NCBI RefSeq assembly: GCF_016902535.1
Contig: NZ_JACSNY010000006.1
Span: forward strand, 62,001-126,000
Reading direction: 5' to 3'
Source: Anaerotignum lactatifermentans
GTDB lineage: Bacteria; Bacillota; Clostridia; Lachnospirales; Anaerotignaceae
DNA: 64,000 nucleotides
The translations under genes and the position numbers were made by a program. Of the stretch, positions 1 to 8,334 are shown in pieces. Position 1 is the first letter of the stretch. Each line of letters starts with the position of its first letter. The notes beneath the pieces are model-generated. The model had not been told where the DNA came from and ran no database searches. It was given only the letters and a program-made list of their open reading frames with translations.

Positions 1-2
1 TG

Positions 3-695
3 ACGGATCAGGTCCTGAAAATGGTTCTGGCGGGGGATACCTCCGCCATTACCGCACCGGGACAGTTTATCAATATCAAGCTGGACGGTTTTTTCCTGCG
101 CCGTCCCATTTCCGTCTGCGATTATGATGAAAAAACCATTACCATACTGTACAAAGTGGTAGGCAAAGGCACCGAATATCTTTCTACCCTGCCCGCCGGC
201 AAAACACTGGATATCCTCACTGGTCTGGGCAACGGCTATGACACCGCCAAAAGCGGCCAGAAGCCTCTGCTCATCGGCGGTGGCGTTGGTGTGCCTCCCA
301 TGTACCGTCTGGCAAAAGACCTTTTGGAGGAAGGCAAAAAGCCTTCTGTAATCCTGGGCTTCAATACAAAGGATGAAGCCTTCTACATTGAGGAATTCAA
401 GGCCCTTGGCATCCCCGTCCATGTAGCTACGGCGGATGGCTCTCTGGGCACCAAAGGTTTTGTAACAGATGTTGTGAAAACATTGGATGACTATACTTAT
501 TTCTATACCTGCGGTCCCGAACCCATGCTGAAAGCCCTTTCTGACGTAACCGTCACCAGCGGTCAGCTCAGTTTCGAGGAACGGATGGGCTGCGGCTTCG
601 GCGCCTGCATGGGATGCAGCTGCGAGACAAAATACGGCACGAAACGGATCTGCAAAGACGGCCCCGTACTGGAAAAGGAGGAGATCAAGTGGTAA
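3..695 (+). CDS. pyrK: Dihydroorotate dehydrogenase B electron transfer subunit (5' end outside window)
   Basis: PyrK carries electrons from the PyrD FMN to NAD+ using FAD and a [2Fe-2S] cluster in pyrimidine synthesis. The frame is open from base 3, and the first visible residues (TDQVLKMVLAG) read as PyrK sequence, so the start lies upstream. Visible motifs are the FAD-binding RRPIS near residue 34, the glycine-rich GGGVGVPP of the NAD site, a CGPEPM motif, and C-terminal cluster cysteines in CGFGACMGCSC plus a later cysteine in RICKDG. The stop overlaps the GTG start of pyrD by 7 nt, so translation is probably coupled. Confidence 0.95.
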   Translation, partial: TDQVLKMVLAGDTSAITAPGQFINIKLDGFFLRRPISVCDYDEKTITILYKVVGKGTEYLSTLPAGKTLDILTGLGNGYDTAKSGQKPLLIGGGVGVPPMYRLAKDLLEEGKKPSVILGFNTKDEAFYIEEFKALGIPVHVATADGSLGTKGFVTDVVKTLDDYTYFYTCGPEPMLKALSDVTVTSGQLSFEERMGCGFGACMGCSCETKYGTKRICKDGPVLEKEEIKW

Positions 696-1603
696 ATACA
701 AAAGTCACCCTCAGCGGCCTTACGCTGGATAATCCCGTGATCCCCGCCAGCGGCACCTTTGGCTATGGCTATGAATTCGCGGAACTGTACGATATCAATA
801 TTCTGGGTTCCTTTTCCTTTAAAGGCACTACAAAAGAGCCCCGCTTCGGCAACCCTACGCCCCGGATCGCGGAATGTCCTTCCGGCATGATTAACTCCGT
901 AGGCCTGCAGAACCCCGGCATCGACAAAGTCATTTCCGAGGAACTGCCCAAGCTGAAAAAATGCTTCCACAAGCCGGTTATCGCCAATATCAGCGGTTTC
1001 TCCGTAGAGGAATACGCCTACTGCTGTGAACGCATTGATAAAGAAGAACAGGTCGGCATCATTGAAGTCAATGTCAGCTGCCCTAACGTACATCACGGCG
1101 GTATGTCCTTCGGCACCAGCCCGGAAGCGGCGGCAGAAGTGACCAGAGCCGTTAAGGCTGTCACTACCAAACCTGTTTACATCAAATTAAGCCCCAACGT
1201 CACCGACATTGTTTCCATCGCCAAAGCCTGCGAGGACACCGGCGCTGACGGCATCAGCCTTATCAACACCATGATGGGTATGCGCATCGACCTGAAAACG
1301 AAGCGCCCCGTCATCGCCAACAAAATGGGGGGATTTTCCGGCAAAGCCATCTTCCCCATCGCTGTCCGCATGGTATACCAGGTAGCGGAGGCTGTGAAGG
1401 TGCCCGTCATCGGCATGGGCGGCGTTTCCTCGGCGGAGGACGTCATTGAAATGATGCTGGCAGGCGCTACGGCCGTACAGGTAGGCGCCGCCAATCTGGT
1501 AGAGCCCTTTGCCTGCAAAAATATTATCGAAGATCTGCCCCGCGTCATGGAACGCTACGGCATTACAGACTTAAACGACATTATAGGAGGTGCCCGCAAA
1601 TGA
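689..1603 (+). CDS. pyrD: Dihydroorotate dehydrogenase B catalytic subunit
   Basis: Class 1B dihydroorotate dehydrogenase, an FMN TIM barrel that oxidises dihydroorotate to orotate with PyrK. I chose GTG at 689: AAAGGAG at 674-680 sits at proper spacing and the protein then begins [11 protein letters not shown] as in the family. The longer upstream in-frame ATG would run far into pyr[12 protein letters not shown] holds the catalytic cysteine of the 1B class, and the C-terminal VIGMGGVSS and AVQVGAAN segments form the phosphate-binding end. The length of 304 residues is normal. It sits in the pyr operon and overlaps pyrF by ATGA. Confidence 0.96.
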   Translation: MVNTKVTLSGLTLDNPVIPASGTFGYGYEFAELYDINILGSFSFKGTTKEPRFGNPTPRIAECPSGMINSVGLQNPGIDKVISEELPKLKKCFHKPVIANISGFSVEEYAYCCERIDKEEQVGIIEVNVSCPNVHHGGMSFGTSPEAAAEVTRAVKAVTTKPVYIKLSPNVTDIVSIAKACEDTGADGISLINTMMGMRIDLKTKRPVIANKMGGFSGKAIFPIAVRMVYQVAEAVKVPVIGMGGVSSAEDVIEMMLAGATAVQVGAANLVEPFACKNIIEDLPRVMERYGITDLNDIIGGARK

Positions 1604-2307
1604 GCAAAGACGTTATCATTGCCTGTGACTTTAACAGCAAAGAGGATCTGTACGCCTTTTTGGACCGTTTCACAGAGGAAAAACCCTTTTTGAAAATCGG
1701 CATGGAGCTGTTTTACGCAGAAGGCCCTGCCATTGTCAGAGAAATCAAGGCAAGAGGCCACAAAATCTTTTTGGATCTGAAACTCCATGACATCCCCAAC
1801 ACCGTAAAGAAAGCCATGTCCGTACTGTCCAATCTGGATGTGGATATGTGCAACGTACACGCAGGCGGCACCATCGCCATGATGGAAGCGGCGCTGGAGG
1901 GTCTGACCCGTCCCGACGGCACACGTCCCCTGCTCATTGCCGTAACACAGCTGACCTCCACCAGCGAGGAACGGATGCAGAATGATCTGCTCATCGACCG
2001 TCCTCTGAACGAAGTGGTTATGCACTATGCGGCAAATACCAAGCTGGCCGGTCTGGACGGCGTTGTCTGCTCCCCTCTGGAGGCAGGCATGGTAAAAGAG
2101 GTCTGCGGCCAGGAATTCCTGACGGTTACCCCCGGCGTACGTTTTGCGGACGGAGACAAGGGCGATCAGGTGCGGATCACCACTCCCGCGAAAGCAAGAG
2201 AAATCGGCTCCGACTATATTGTTGTGGGCCGTCCCATTACACAGGCAGAAGACCCTGTTGCTGCTTACAGAAGATGTGTTGCTGAATTTTTAGGAGGCGA
2301 AAAATAA
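1600..2307 (+). CDS. pyrF: Orotidine 5'-phosphate decarboxylase
   Basis: Decarboxylates OMP to UMP, the last step of de novo pyrimidine synthesis. The catalytic D-x-K-x-x-D signature is present as [11 protein letters not shown] near residue 60, and the phosphate-binding end [12 protein letters not shown] is intact. The length of 235 residues is typical of the short bacterial type. The start is ATG at 1600 in an ATGA overlap with the pyrD stop, preceded by TAGGAGGTG. The stop codon shares a base with the pyrE start (TAATG). Confidence 0.96.
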   Translation: MSKDVIIACDFNSKEDLYAFLDRFTEEKPFLKIGMELFYAEGPAIVREIKARGHKIFLDLKLHDIPNTVKKAMSVLSNLDVDMCNVHAGGTIAMMEAALEGLTRPDGTRPLLIAVTQLTSTSEERMQNDLLIDRPLNEVVMHYAANTKLAGLDGVVCSPLEAGMVKEVCGQEFLTVTPGVRFADGDKGDQVRITTPAKAREIGSDYIVVGRPITQAEDPVAAYRRCVAEFLGGEK

Positions 2308-2954
2308 TGACAGATATGAAAAAACAGATCGCAAAAGATTTATTGTCCATCGGCGCCGTTTTCCTGCGCCCCGAAGAACCCTTTACCTGGGCCAGCGGCA
2401 TCAAAAGCCCCATTTACTGTGACAACCGTCTGACACTGACGGCGCCTGAAGTAAGAACCCGTGTGGAAAACGCCCTGGCGGAAACCATCAAGGCGGAATA
2501 TCCCGACTGTGAGGTTCTCATGGGCACCAGCACTGCCGGCATCGCTCATGCCGCTATCGTAGGCCATATTATGGGCCTGCCCATGGGCTATGTACGCTCC
2601 GGCCAGAAGGACCACGGCAGACATAACCAGATCGAAGGCAAGCTGGAAAAAGGCCAGAAGGTCGTTGTAGTGGAAGACCTGATCTCCACCGGCGGCAGTG
2701 CCATCGAAGTAGTAAACGTTCTGCGGGAAGCAGGAGCGGAAGTGCTGGGCATTGTCAGTATCTTCACCTATGGTATGCAGAAAGGTCTGGACAGAATGGC
2801 GGAGGCCAATGTGAAAAACGTGAGCCTGTCCAATTTTGACGCCGTAGCGGAAGTAGCCGCAGAAGAAGGCTACATCAAGGAATCCGATATCGCCAGACTC
2901 ATCGCTTTCCGCAACAATCCCAGTGATGAAAGCTGGAGGACTGATAACAAATGA
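2307..2954 (+). CDS. pyrE: Orotate phosphoribosyltransferase
   Basis: Transfers ribose-5-phosphate from PRPP to orotate, giving OMP. The PRPP-binding signature [14 protein letters not shown] near residues 115-130 is intact, and the N-terminal [16 protein letters not shown] matches the orotate-binding loop of this family. The length of 215 residues is normal. The start ATG shares its A with the pyrF stop, with TAGGAGG 9 nt upstream inside pyrF. It ends in an ATGA overlap with pyrB, so the operon is likely translated as a coupled unit. Confidence 0.96.
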   Translation: MTDMKKQIAKDLLSIGAVFLRPEEPFTWASGIKSPIYCDNRLTLTAPEVRTRVENALAETIKAEYPDCEVLMGTSTAGIAHAAIVGHIMGLPMGYVRSGQKDHGRHNQIEGKLEKGQKVVVVEDLISTGGSAIEVVNVLREAGAEVLGIVSIFTYGMQKGLDRMAEANVKNVSLSNFDAVAEVAAEEGYIKESDIARLIAFRNNPSDESWRTDNK

Positions 2955-3868
2955 GAAACTTAATTGATATTACAGATCTGACCGTAGAAGAAATCGACGC
3001 GCTGGTAGCCACTGCCAACGACATTATCGCAAACCCCGATAAATACTGCGAAGCCTGCCATAGAAAAAAACTGGCCACTCTGTTTTTTGAGCCTTCCACC
3101 AGAACACGCCTTAGCTTTGAGGCGGCTATGCTGGAGCTGGGCGGCACGGTACTTGGCTTTTCCCAAGCCAACAGCAGCTCTGCCTCCAAAGGCGAAAGCG
3201 TATCCGATACCGTAAGAGTGGTGGGCTGTTACGCGGACATCATCGCCATGCGCCATCCTAAGGAAGGCGCGCCCATGGTAGCGGCAATGCACTCCCCCGT
3301 TCCCATCATCAACGCCGGGGACGGCGGCCACAACCACCCTACCCAGACACTGACGGACCTGCTGACCATCCAGAGAGAAAAGGGCCGTTTCGACAACCTG
3401 ACCGTTGGGCTCTGCGGTGACCTGAAATTCGGGCGGACAGTACATTCCCTGATCCATGCCCTGTCCCGCTACACCGGCATCCATTTCGTGCTGATCTCTC
3501 CCGAAGAGCTGCGTCTGCCGGAGTATATCATCCATGATGTACTGGAAAAGAAAAATATGTCCTTTGAGGAGACCCAGGATCTGGAGGCAGTGATGCCCAA
3601 GCTGGACATCCTTTACATGACAAGAGTACAGCGGGAGCGTTTCTTCAACGAGGCGGACTATATCCGTCTGAAAGACAGCTATATCCTGACACTGGACAAG
3701 CTGAAAAACGCCAAAGAGGATCTGTGCATCCTTCATCCCCTGCCCAGAGTCAATGAAATCGCCACAAACGTGGACGAGGACAGCCGCGCCTGCTATTTCA
3801 AACAGGCACAGAACGGCAAATATATCCGTATGGCACTGATTCTGAAATTACTGGGGGTGGAAGTATAA
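2951..3868 (+). CDS. pyrB: Aspartate carbamoyltransferase catalytic chain
   Basis: Condenses carbamoyl phosphate with aspartate, the first committed step of the pathway. The carbamoyl-phosphate motif [12 protein letters not shown] lies near residue 48, HPTQTLTDL near 130 and the aspartate-site region HPLPRVNEI near 265. The length of 305 residues is typical. Overlaps with pyrE (ATGA) and with the regulatory chain pyrI (TAATG) show the enzyme is made as the regulated PyrB-PyrI holoenzyme. Confidence 0.97.
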   Translation: MRNLIDITDLTVEEIDALVATANDIIANPDKYCEACHRKKLATLFFEPSTRTRLSFEAAMLELGGTVLGFSQANSSSASKGESVSDTVRVVGCYADIIAMRHPKEGAPMVAAMHSPVPIINAGDGGHNHPTQTLTDLLTIQREKGRFDNLTVGLCGDLKFGRTVHSLIHALSRYTGIHFVLISPEELRLPEYIIHDVLEKKNMSFEETQDLEAVMPKLDILYMTRVQRERFFNEADYIRLKDSYILTLDKLKNAKEDLCILHPLPRVNEIATNVDEDSRACYFKQAQNGKYIRMALILKLLGVEV

Positions 3869-4293
3869 TGCATATCGACGAGATTCAAAACGGCATCGTA
3901 ATCGACCATATCACCGCCGGCAAGAGCCTGGAGATTTATCACTTCCTCCATCTGGAAGAGCTGGACTGCTCTGTGGCTCTGCTGCGCAATGTTGTGAGCC
4001 AGAAAATGGGCAGAAAAGATATTATTAAAATTGACCAGGTGCTGGACATCGACCTGGGGGTGCTGGGCTATATGGACCCTAACATCACCATCAGCATCAT
4101 CAAAAACGGTCAGAAGGTAGATAAATTCCATCCGGAACTGCCAGAGCAGATCTGCGATGTTATCACCTGCAAAAATCCCCGGTGCATCACCTCCGTGGAG
4201 CAGGAGATCAAGCATATCTTCAAGCTGACAGACCGGGAGCGCCGGATCTATCGCTGTATCTACTGCGAAAGCGAAGCAAAAAAGAAATTCTAA
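3868..4293 (+). CDS. pyrI: Aspartate carbamoyltransferase regulatory chain
   Basis: Binds nucleotide effectors (CTP/ATP in known homologues) and docks on PyrB through a zinc domain. The 141-residue protein has the usual N-terminal allosteric region followed by four zinc cysteines: C-x4-C in TCKNPRC, then C-x2-C in RCIYC. The start overlaps the pyrB stop by one base. It is the last gene of the operon and a strong terminator follows 17 nt later. Confidence 0.95.
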   Translation: MHIDEIQNGIVIDHITAGKSLEIYHFLHLEELDCSVALLRNVVSQKMGRKDIIKIDQVLDIDLGVLGYMDPNITISIIKNGQKVDKFHPELPEQICDVITCKNPRCITSVEQEIKHIFKLTDRERRIYRCIYCESEAKKKF

Positions 4294-4310
4294 AATGAAA
4301 TCTTCATAAA

Positions 4311-4358
4311 AATCGCCGGAATCCTTGCCAAAGGCAGAGAATTCCGGCGATTCTTTTT
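4311..4358. terminator. Bidirectional terminator between pyrI and malY-like gene
   Basis: Perfect 12-bp stem AATCGCCGGAAT (4311-4322) / ATTCCGGCGATT (4341-4352), followed by TTTTTTA on the plus strand and TTTTTATG on the minus strand. It can serve both convergent units. The stem core resembles terminators at 23045 and 53246. Confidence 0.85.
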
Positions 4359-4434
4359 TAGAAAATCAGCCACTTTCCAAAAACACTCATGTTTTTTTCA
4401 GGAAAGCCCATGTTTCCATATGATTTTATTCTGT

Positions 4435-5637
4435 TTATTTTTTCTTTTTATTGAGCAGATAGCAGATCCGGCGCAGGCCCTCTGCCAGTCCCGCTCTGGG
4501 GCAGGCCAGGTTCAGGCGGATATACGTATCGGAGTTCTGTACGAACATATCGCCGCCTTCCAGCAGTACACCGGCCTCATTGGCAAACAGCAGAGGCAGG
4601 TCTGTGCCCTTTTCCACATAAGCGCCAATGTCTACCCAGCCCAGATAAGTGGCCTCGGAAATACGGAATTTCGCCTCCAGCAGGTGCTCCGCCAGATATT
4701 CCTTTGTAAAGCGGAAATTATCGTCCAGATACAGCTTCAGTTCCGCCAGCCATTCGCCGCCTTTTTCATATGCCGCCTGTGCCGCCGCGATGGACAGAGG
4801 ATTTTCAAAGTCATAATGTCTTGCTTTCCATACCTTCATGGTTTCTGCATGAGGGATCAATACATTGGAGAACATCAGCCCCGCCATATTGAAGGTCTTG
4901 CTGGGCGCCATGCAGGTAATAATCTGGTCGCTGTCCGGGAACAGCTTTGCCAGAGGCGTATGGCGCAGGCCTGTACGGATCAGGTCGCAGTGGATCTCGT
5001 CAGAAATAATCATGACATTGTTTTTCAGGCAGATCTCGCCGAAAGTCTGCAGTTCCTCCTCCGTCCAGATGCGTCCGCTGGGGTTGTGGGGGTTGCAGAA
5101 GATACAAAGTTTTACTTTAGGGTCTGCCGCTTTTTTCTCAATATCCGCAAAGTCCATGGTATAGTAACCGTCTGTGTTAATCAGGTCAGAGCAAACCAGC
5201 TCTCTGTGGTTAAAATCTACCGCATGCTTAAAATAAGCGTAGGACGGTGTGAGGATCAGTACCTTTTCATCCGGCTGGCAGATATATCCCGTCAGTTCAA
5301 ACAGCGCAGGGATAATGCCGGGAGATGTCACCAGCTCCTCTTTCTTGATTTCCCATTCATACCGATTCCGGCACCACGCGGAAAAAGCCTCGAAATATGC
5401 CGGATCAAATACTTTCGTATAGCCAAAGATCCGCTTGTCCAGTCGTTCCTTCATGGCGTCAATGATGCAGGGCGGTGTGGCAAATTCCATATCGGCGATC
5501 CACATCCGCACATAGGCATCATCAGGATACGGGAATTTCGCGTCTCTGGGCGCGTGGAAAATATATTCCCGCCAGCCGTCCGTATTCATGGAATTGCTGT
5601 GTGTTCTGTCAATGACCTCGTCAAAATTGTACTTCAT
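4435..5637 (-). CDS. MalY/PatB-family PLP-dependent C-S lyase or aminotransferase
   Basis: Fold-type I PLP enzyme of the MalY/PatB group, whose members are usually cystathionine beta-lyases or aminotransferases. The PLP lysine lies in MAPSKTFNMAG near residue 232, with FCNPHNPSG and ISDEIHCDL upstream; the latter carries the aspartate for the pyridine nitrogen. The N-terminal FDEVIDRTHSNSMNTDGW is characteristic of the MalY type. I start at the second ATG (5637) because AAAGGAGG is 6 nt before it but abuts the first ATG. The 400-residue length is normal. It lies 24 nt downstream of the kinase gene, so probably co-transcribed. The substrate cannot be read from sequence. Confidence 0.85.
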   Translation of the reverse strand: MKYNFDEVIDRTHSNSMNTDGWREYIFHAPRDAKFPYPDDAYVRMWIADMEFATPPCIIDAMKERLDKRIFGYTKVFDPAYFEAFSAWCRNRYEWEIKKEELVTSPGIIPALFELTGYICQPDEKVLILTPSYAYFKHAVDFNHRELVCSDLINTDGYYTMDFADIEKKAADPKVKLCIFCNPHNPSGRIWTEEELQTFGEICLKNNVMIISDEIHCDLIRTGLRHTPLAKLFPDSDQIITCMAPSKTFNMAGLMFSNVLIPHAETMKVWKARHYDFENPLSIAAAQAAYEKGGEWLAELKLYLDDNFRFTKEYLAEHLLEAKFRISEATYLGWVDIGAYVEKGTDLPLLFANEAGVLLEGGDMFVQNSDTYIRLNLACPRAGLAEGLRRICYLLNKKKK

Positions 5638-5661
5638 AGACATCCTCCTTTGTATCTTTTT

Positions 5662-7080
5662 TTATTTTTTATCTGCTAAACGCAGAGAAAATACAAATTT
5701 ACTGCCTTCGCCTTCTTTGCTTTTGACGGCAATGGTCTCTCCATGGGCCTGAAGGAATTCCCGCACAATGGAAAGCCCCAGCCCCATGCCGGTCTTGTCC
5801 TGATTCCTGGTGGCATCAGCCTTATAGAACCGGTCAAAGATATATTTCTGATCCTCCTCGCTGATACCCGCGCCGTGGTCCTGCACAGAAACAAGGATTT
5901 TGTTTTTTCCCGACAATGTGGTTTCTACTTCGATGACGCCGTCAGCATTGGAAAACTTCACAGCATTGCCCATCAGATTGCGGATCACGCGGGAAATCTT
6001 GTCACGGTCCGCCCGTACCATAGATACCTTTTCCGCCAGACTTACCTGCAGGGAAAGGTTTTTCTCCTGCATCTGCGGCTCCAGAATGGCGCTGTTTTCC
6101 CGGATCAGCTCATTGATATCAAAATCCGTTTCTTCCAGTATGATCTTGGCGCTCTGGGCCCGGCTCATTTCCACTACGCCTTCCGCCAGACGGGAAAGAC
6201 GCTGTGTTTCCTCCAGCACGATCTGCAAATAATGCTCCTGTCTTTCCGGCGGGATAGTGCCGTCCAGCATGGCCGTCAAAAATCCCTGGATACTGGTTAA
6301 GGGAGAACGCAGGTCGTGAGAAATATTGGCGATAAAATTCCGGCGGGTAGTTTCCGTGTTCTGGAGACTTTCCGCCATATGGTTAAAGCTCTCCGCCAGC
6401 TGGCCCAGTTCATCTTCACTGTAGATCTCCACTCTTTGCTCAAAATTTCCTCCGGCGATCACCTTCGCCGCTTTATTCATTTCCATCATGGGCTCTGTCA
6501 TCCTTCTGGATGTAACGATGCTCACCAGAATGGACACCATGAACGCCAGCAGCAGGCTCACCAGACCGGAACGGTACATTTCATGGAGAGACAGCTCGAT
6601 TTCCGGCAAAGAACGGCACATAAAGATGCCCGCAAGGCTGCCCGTGGAAATGGGATAGCCCACCACCATCATAGGCGTACCAAAGACGGTGGAGGACCCT
6701 GTTTGCAGAGAAACGATATTTCCCTCCCGCACACCTTCTACCAGTTCCTCATAGGCCAGCACCTGACCCAGAAGTGTTTTGTCCATACCAGGCGAAGTCA
6801 GTACAATGACGCCCTCATCATTCATCAGCAGTACACCGGCGCCCATATAATCCTCCAATACCTGCATCTCGTAGGCCAGATTGCCCACTTCTCCTGTCAC
6901 ATAGGCTTTGGAAATGGCGCTGGAAATCTTCCTGCCCTGCTCGATGAGCTCGTCCTTTACTCCATTCATATAATGTCTCGTATAAGCCACGGAAAGAGAG
7001 GCTCCCATAATCATCAGACAGACGGTCAGGGTGCCTACATACAGCAAAAACTGTTTTGTGGCAATGGATTTGATTCGCAT
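5662..7080 (-). CDS. Membrane sensor histidine kinase
   Basis: Two-component sensor kinase of 472 residues. The order is TM1 (about 10-32), an extracytoplasmic sensor region of about 135 residues, TM2 (about 171-191), HAMP (192-245), HisKA with the phospho-acceptor His255 in NISHDLRSPL, then HATPase_c with the N box (NLMGNAVKFS), G1 (DHGAG) and G2 (GMGLGLS). The start at 7080 follows TTTGGAGGA by 7 nt; the upstream in-frame ATG lacks a site. Its probable partner is the regulator at 7629-8318, but a plus-strand gene lies between them, so the kinase needs its own promoter or read-through. The signal is unknown. Confidence 0.9.
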   Translation of the reverse strand: MRIKSIATKQFLLYVGTLTVCLMIMGASLSVAYTRHYMNGVKDELIEQGRKISSAISKAYVTGEVGNLAYEMQVLEDYMGAGVLLMNDEGVIVLTSPGMDKTLLGQVLAYEELVEGVREGNIVSLQTGSSTVFGTPMMVVGYPISTGSLAGIFMCRSLPEIELSLHEMYRSGLVSLLLAFMVSILVSIVTSRRMTEPMMEMNKAAKVIAGGNFEQRVEIYSEDELGQLAESFNHMAESLQNTETTRRNFIANISHDLRSPLTSIQGFLTAMLDGTIPPERQEHYLQIVLEETQRLSRLAEGVVEMSRAQSAKIILEETDFDINELIRENSAILEPQMQEKNLSLQVSLAEKVSMVRADRDKISRVIRNLMGNAVKFSNADGVIEVETTLSGKNKILVSVQDHGAGISEEDQKYIFDRFYKADATRNQDKTGMGLGLSIVREFLQAHGETIAVKSKEGEGSKFVFSLRLADKK

Positions 7081-7125
7081 TCCAGATTCCTCCAAAAAAA
7101 GTAAAGTGCCTGTTTTCATTAGTCT

Positions 7126-7154
7126 TTGACGCTTTTCCTTCCCTATGATATAAT
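7126..7154 (+). promoter_or_regulatory. Sigma-A promoter of the small membrane gene
   Basis: TTGACG (7126-7131), 17-bp spacer, TATAAT (7149-7154) with an extended TG at 7146-7147. Predicted start is near 7161. It lies between the divergent kinase gene and the small plus-strand gene. Confidence 0.75.
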
Positions 7155-7162
7155 GGGCTGGT

Positions 7163-7178
7163 AAACCAAAATTGGTTT
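7163..7178. promoter_or_regulatory. Operator-like dyad just downstream of the promoter start site
   Basis: AAACCAA / TTGGTTT, a perfect 7-bp inverted repeat with a 2-bp spacer, starting about 2 bp after the predicted transcription start. The position suits a repressor site. No regulator is assigned. Confidence 0.45.
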
Positions 7179-7227
7179 GATCTTACAGGAAAGGAGCTGC
7201 GGGACCATCCGCCCGCAAACGAAACTT

Positions 7228-7581
7228 ATGAATAAACGTCCTACCCAGAGAAAACAAAGAAGTACCACAGATCTGATCCTGTTTGTGGCAGCGATCTTTC
7301 TGCTTTTTTACATCCCCTGGAAAGAGATGAACAGCTTCCATCATCTGCTGCTGTTCCTCTATATCCTCTGCGTCATGCTGCGCATTACCAATATCCGCAA
7401 AGTAAAAATGCGCGAGATGGAAATGGCCCGCAAAAAAGCGGAACGGGAACAGGCTGCCGCCGCTTTAACCGACAGCCCGCCACCGGAAGAAACGGAAGTC
7501 CCTTCTTCAGCTCCTGCGGAAGCTGTGCCGGTACAGGAAGCGGATGCTTCTGACAAAGCAGAAGAAAATAACGGCCTTTGA
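7228..7581 (+). CDS. Small two-helix membrane protein, function unknown
   Basis: A 117-residue protein, not recognised. It has a basic N-terminus, two hydrophobic segments (about 16-31 and 37-53), a charged stretch rich in K, R, E and M, then a Pro/Glu/Ala-rich acidic tail. This suggests two transmembrane helices and a cytosolic tail. The start is uncertain: ATG 7228 has no close ribosome binding site, while AGGAAAGGAG at 7187-7196 lies 31 nt upstream; a TTG at 7177 in the same frame is possible but overlaps the dyad. It has its own promoter and terminator and lies opposite to, and between, a response regulator and its likely kinase. Confidence 0.6.
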   Translation: MNKRPTQRKQRSTTDLILFVAAIFLLFYIPWKEMNSFHHLLLFLYILCVMLRITNIRKVKMREMEMARKKAEREQAAAALTDSPPPEETEVPSSAPAEAVPVQEADASDKAEENNGL

Positions 7582-7600
7582 TTTCGACTGTTGCTTCAGA

Positions 7601-7632
7601 GAAAGCCTCAAAAATGAGGCTTTCTTTTTTAT
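7601..7632 (+). terminator. Terminator of the small membrane gene
   Basis: Perfect stem GAAAGCCTCA / TGAGGCTTTC (7601-7624) with an AAAA loop, then TTTTTTAT. It runs into the 3' end of the convergent response regulator gene. Confidence 0.85.
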
Positions 7633-8318
7633 TTCTGCCCGAATTTATAACCTACGCTCCAAACGGTACGAATCCCCCATTCGTCCTCCCGGTTCATTTT
7701 CTCCCGGATACGCTTTACATGGACGTCTACAGTCCGGGTATCACCTACATACTCATAGCCCCAGATCCGATCCAGCAGCTGTTCTCTCGTAAAAACCCGG
7801 TTAGGATGCTGCGCCAGAAAGGACAGCAGCTCAAACTCCTTGGGCGGGAAATCCATATTTTTTCCGTGATATGTAACTGTGTAATTGCCCAGATTGATCT
7901 CCAGATCCGGAAAGTGGAGGATATTCTCATCCTCCTGACCTGCCCCCGCCTCATACCGGCGCAGAACCGCCTTGACCCGGGCAATCAGTTCCTTGGGATC
8001 GAAGGGCTTGACGATATAATCGTCCGCCCCCAGCTCCAGCCCCAGCACCTTATCAAAGGTTTCCCCTTTGGCCGTCAGCATAATAACAGGGACCTTGCTT
8101 TTTTTCCGCAGCTCCGTGCAGACCTGATAGCCGTCCATACCGGGCAGCATCAGATCCAGCAGTACCAGATCCGGCAGATAGCTGTCAAACTCCGTCAGGG
8201 CTTCTCTGCCGTCATATACTTCTTTGGAATCATATCCGTCCTTCATCAGGTAGAGGGAGATCAGCTCCGCGATATGACGGTCGTCGTCCACTACCAGTAT
8301 CTTCTGCTTTTCACTCAT
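7629..8318 (-). CDS. OmpR-family DNA-binding response regulator
   Basis: A 229-residue regulator. The receiver domain (1-120) has acidic residues DDD at 11-13, the phospho-acceptor Asp55 in LVLLDLMLPG and the conserved lysine in DYIVKPFDP. The C-terminal winged helix (about 133-229) has KEFELLSFLAQHPNRVFTRE and the recognition region TVDVHVKRIREKM. It begins 16 nt after mutS2 ends, so mutS2 and the regulator probably share a transcript. The regulator precedes its likely kinase gene on this strand but is separated from it by an opposite-strand gene. Confidence 0.93.
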   Translation of the reverse strand: MSEKQKILVVDDDRHIAELISLYLMKDGYDSKEVYDGREALTEFDSYLPDLVLLDLMLPGMDGYQVCTELRKKSKVPVIMLTAKGETFDKVLGLELGADDYIVKPFDPKELIARVKAVLRRYEAGAGQEDENILHFPDLEINLGNYTVTYHGKNMDFPPKEFELLSFLAQHPNRVFTREQLLDRIWGYEYVGDTRTVDVHVKRIREKMNREDEWGIRTVWSVGYKFGQK

Positions 8319-8334
8319 AGAACTCTCTCCTTTT

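Noticed and set aside
4420-5679. Long plus-strand ORF (419 codons) across the malY-like gene
   Set aside because: It mirrors a well-supported minus-strand PLP enzyme, has no ribosome binding site, and its composition (Q, R, H, I rich) is typical of antisense frames.
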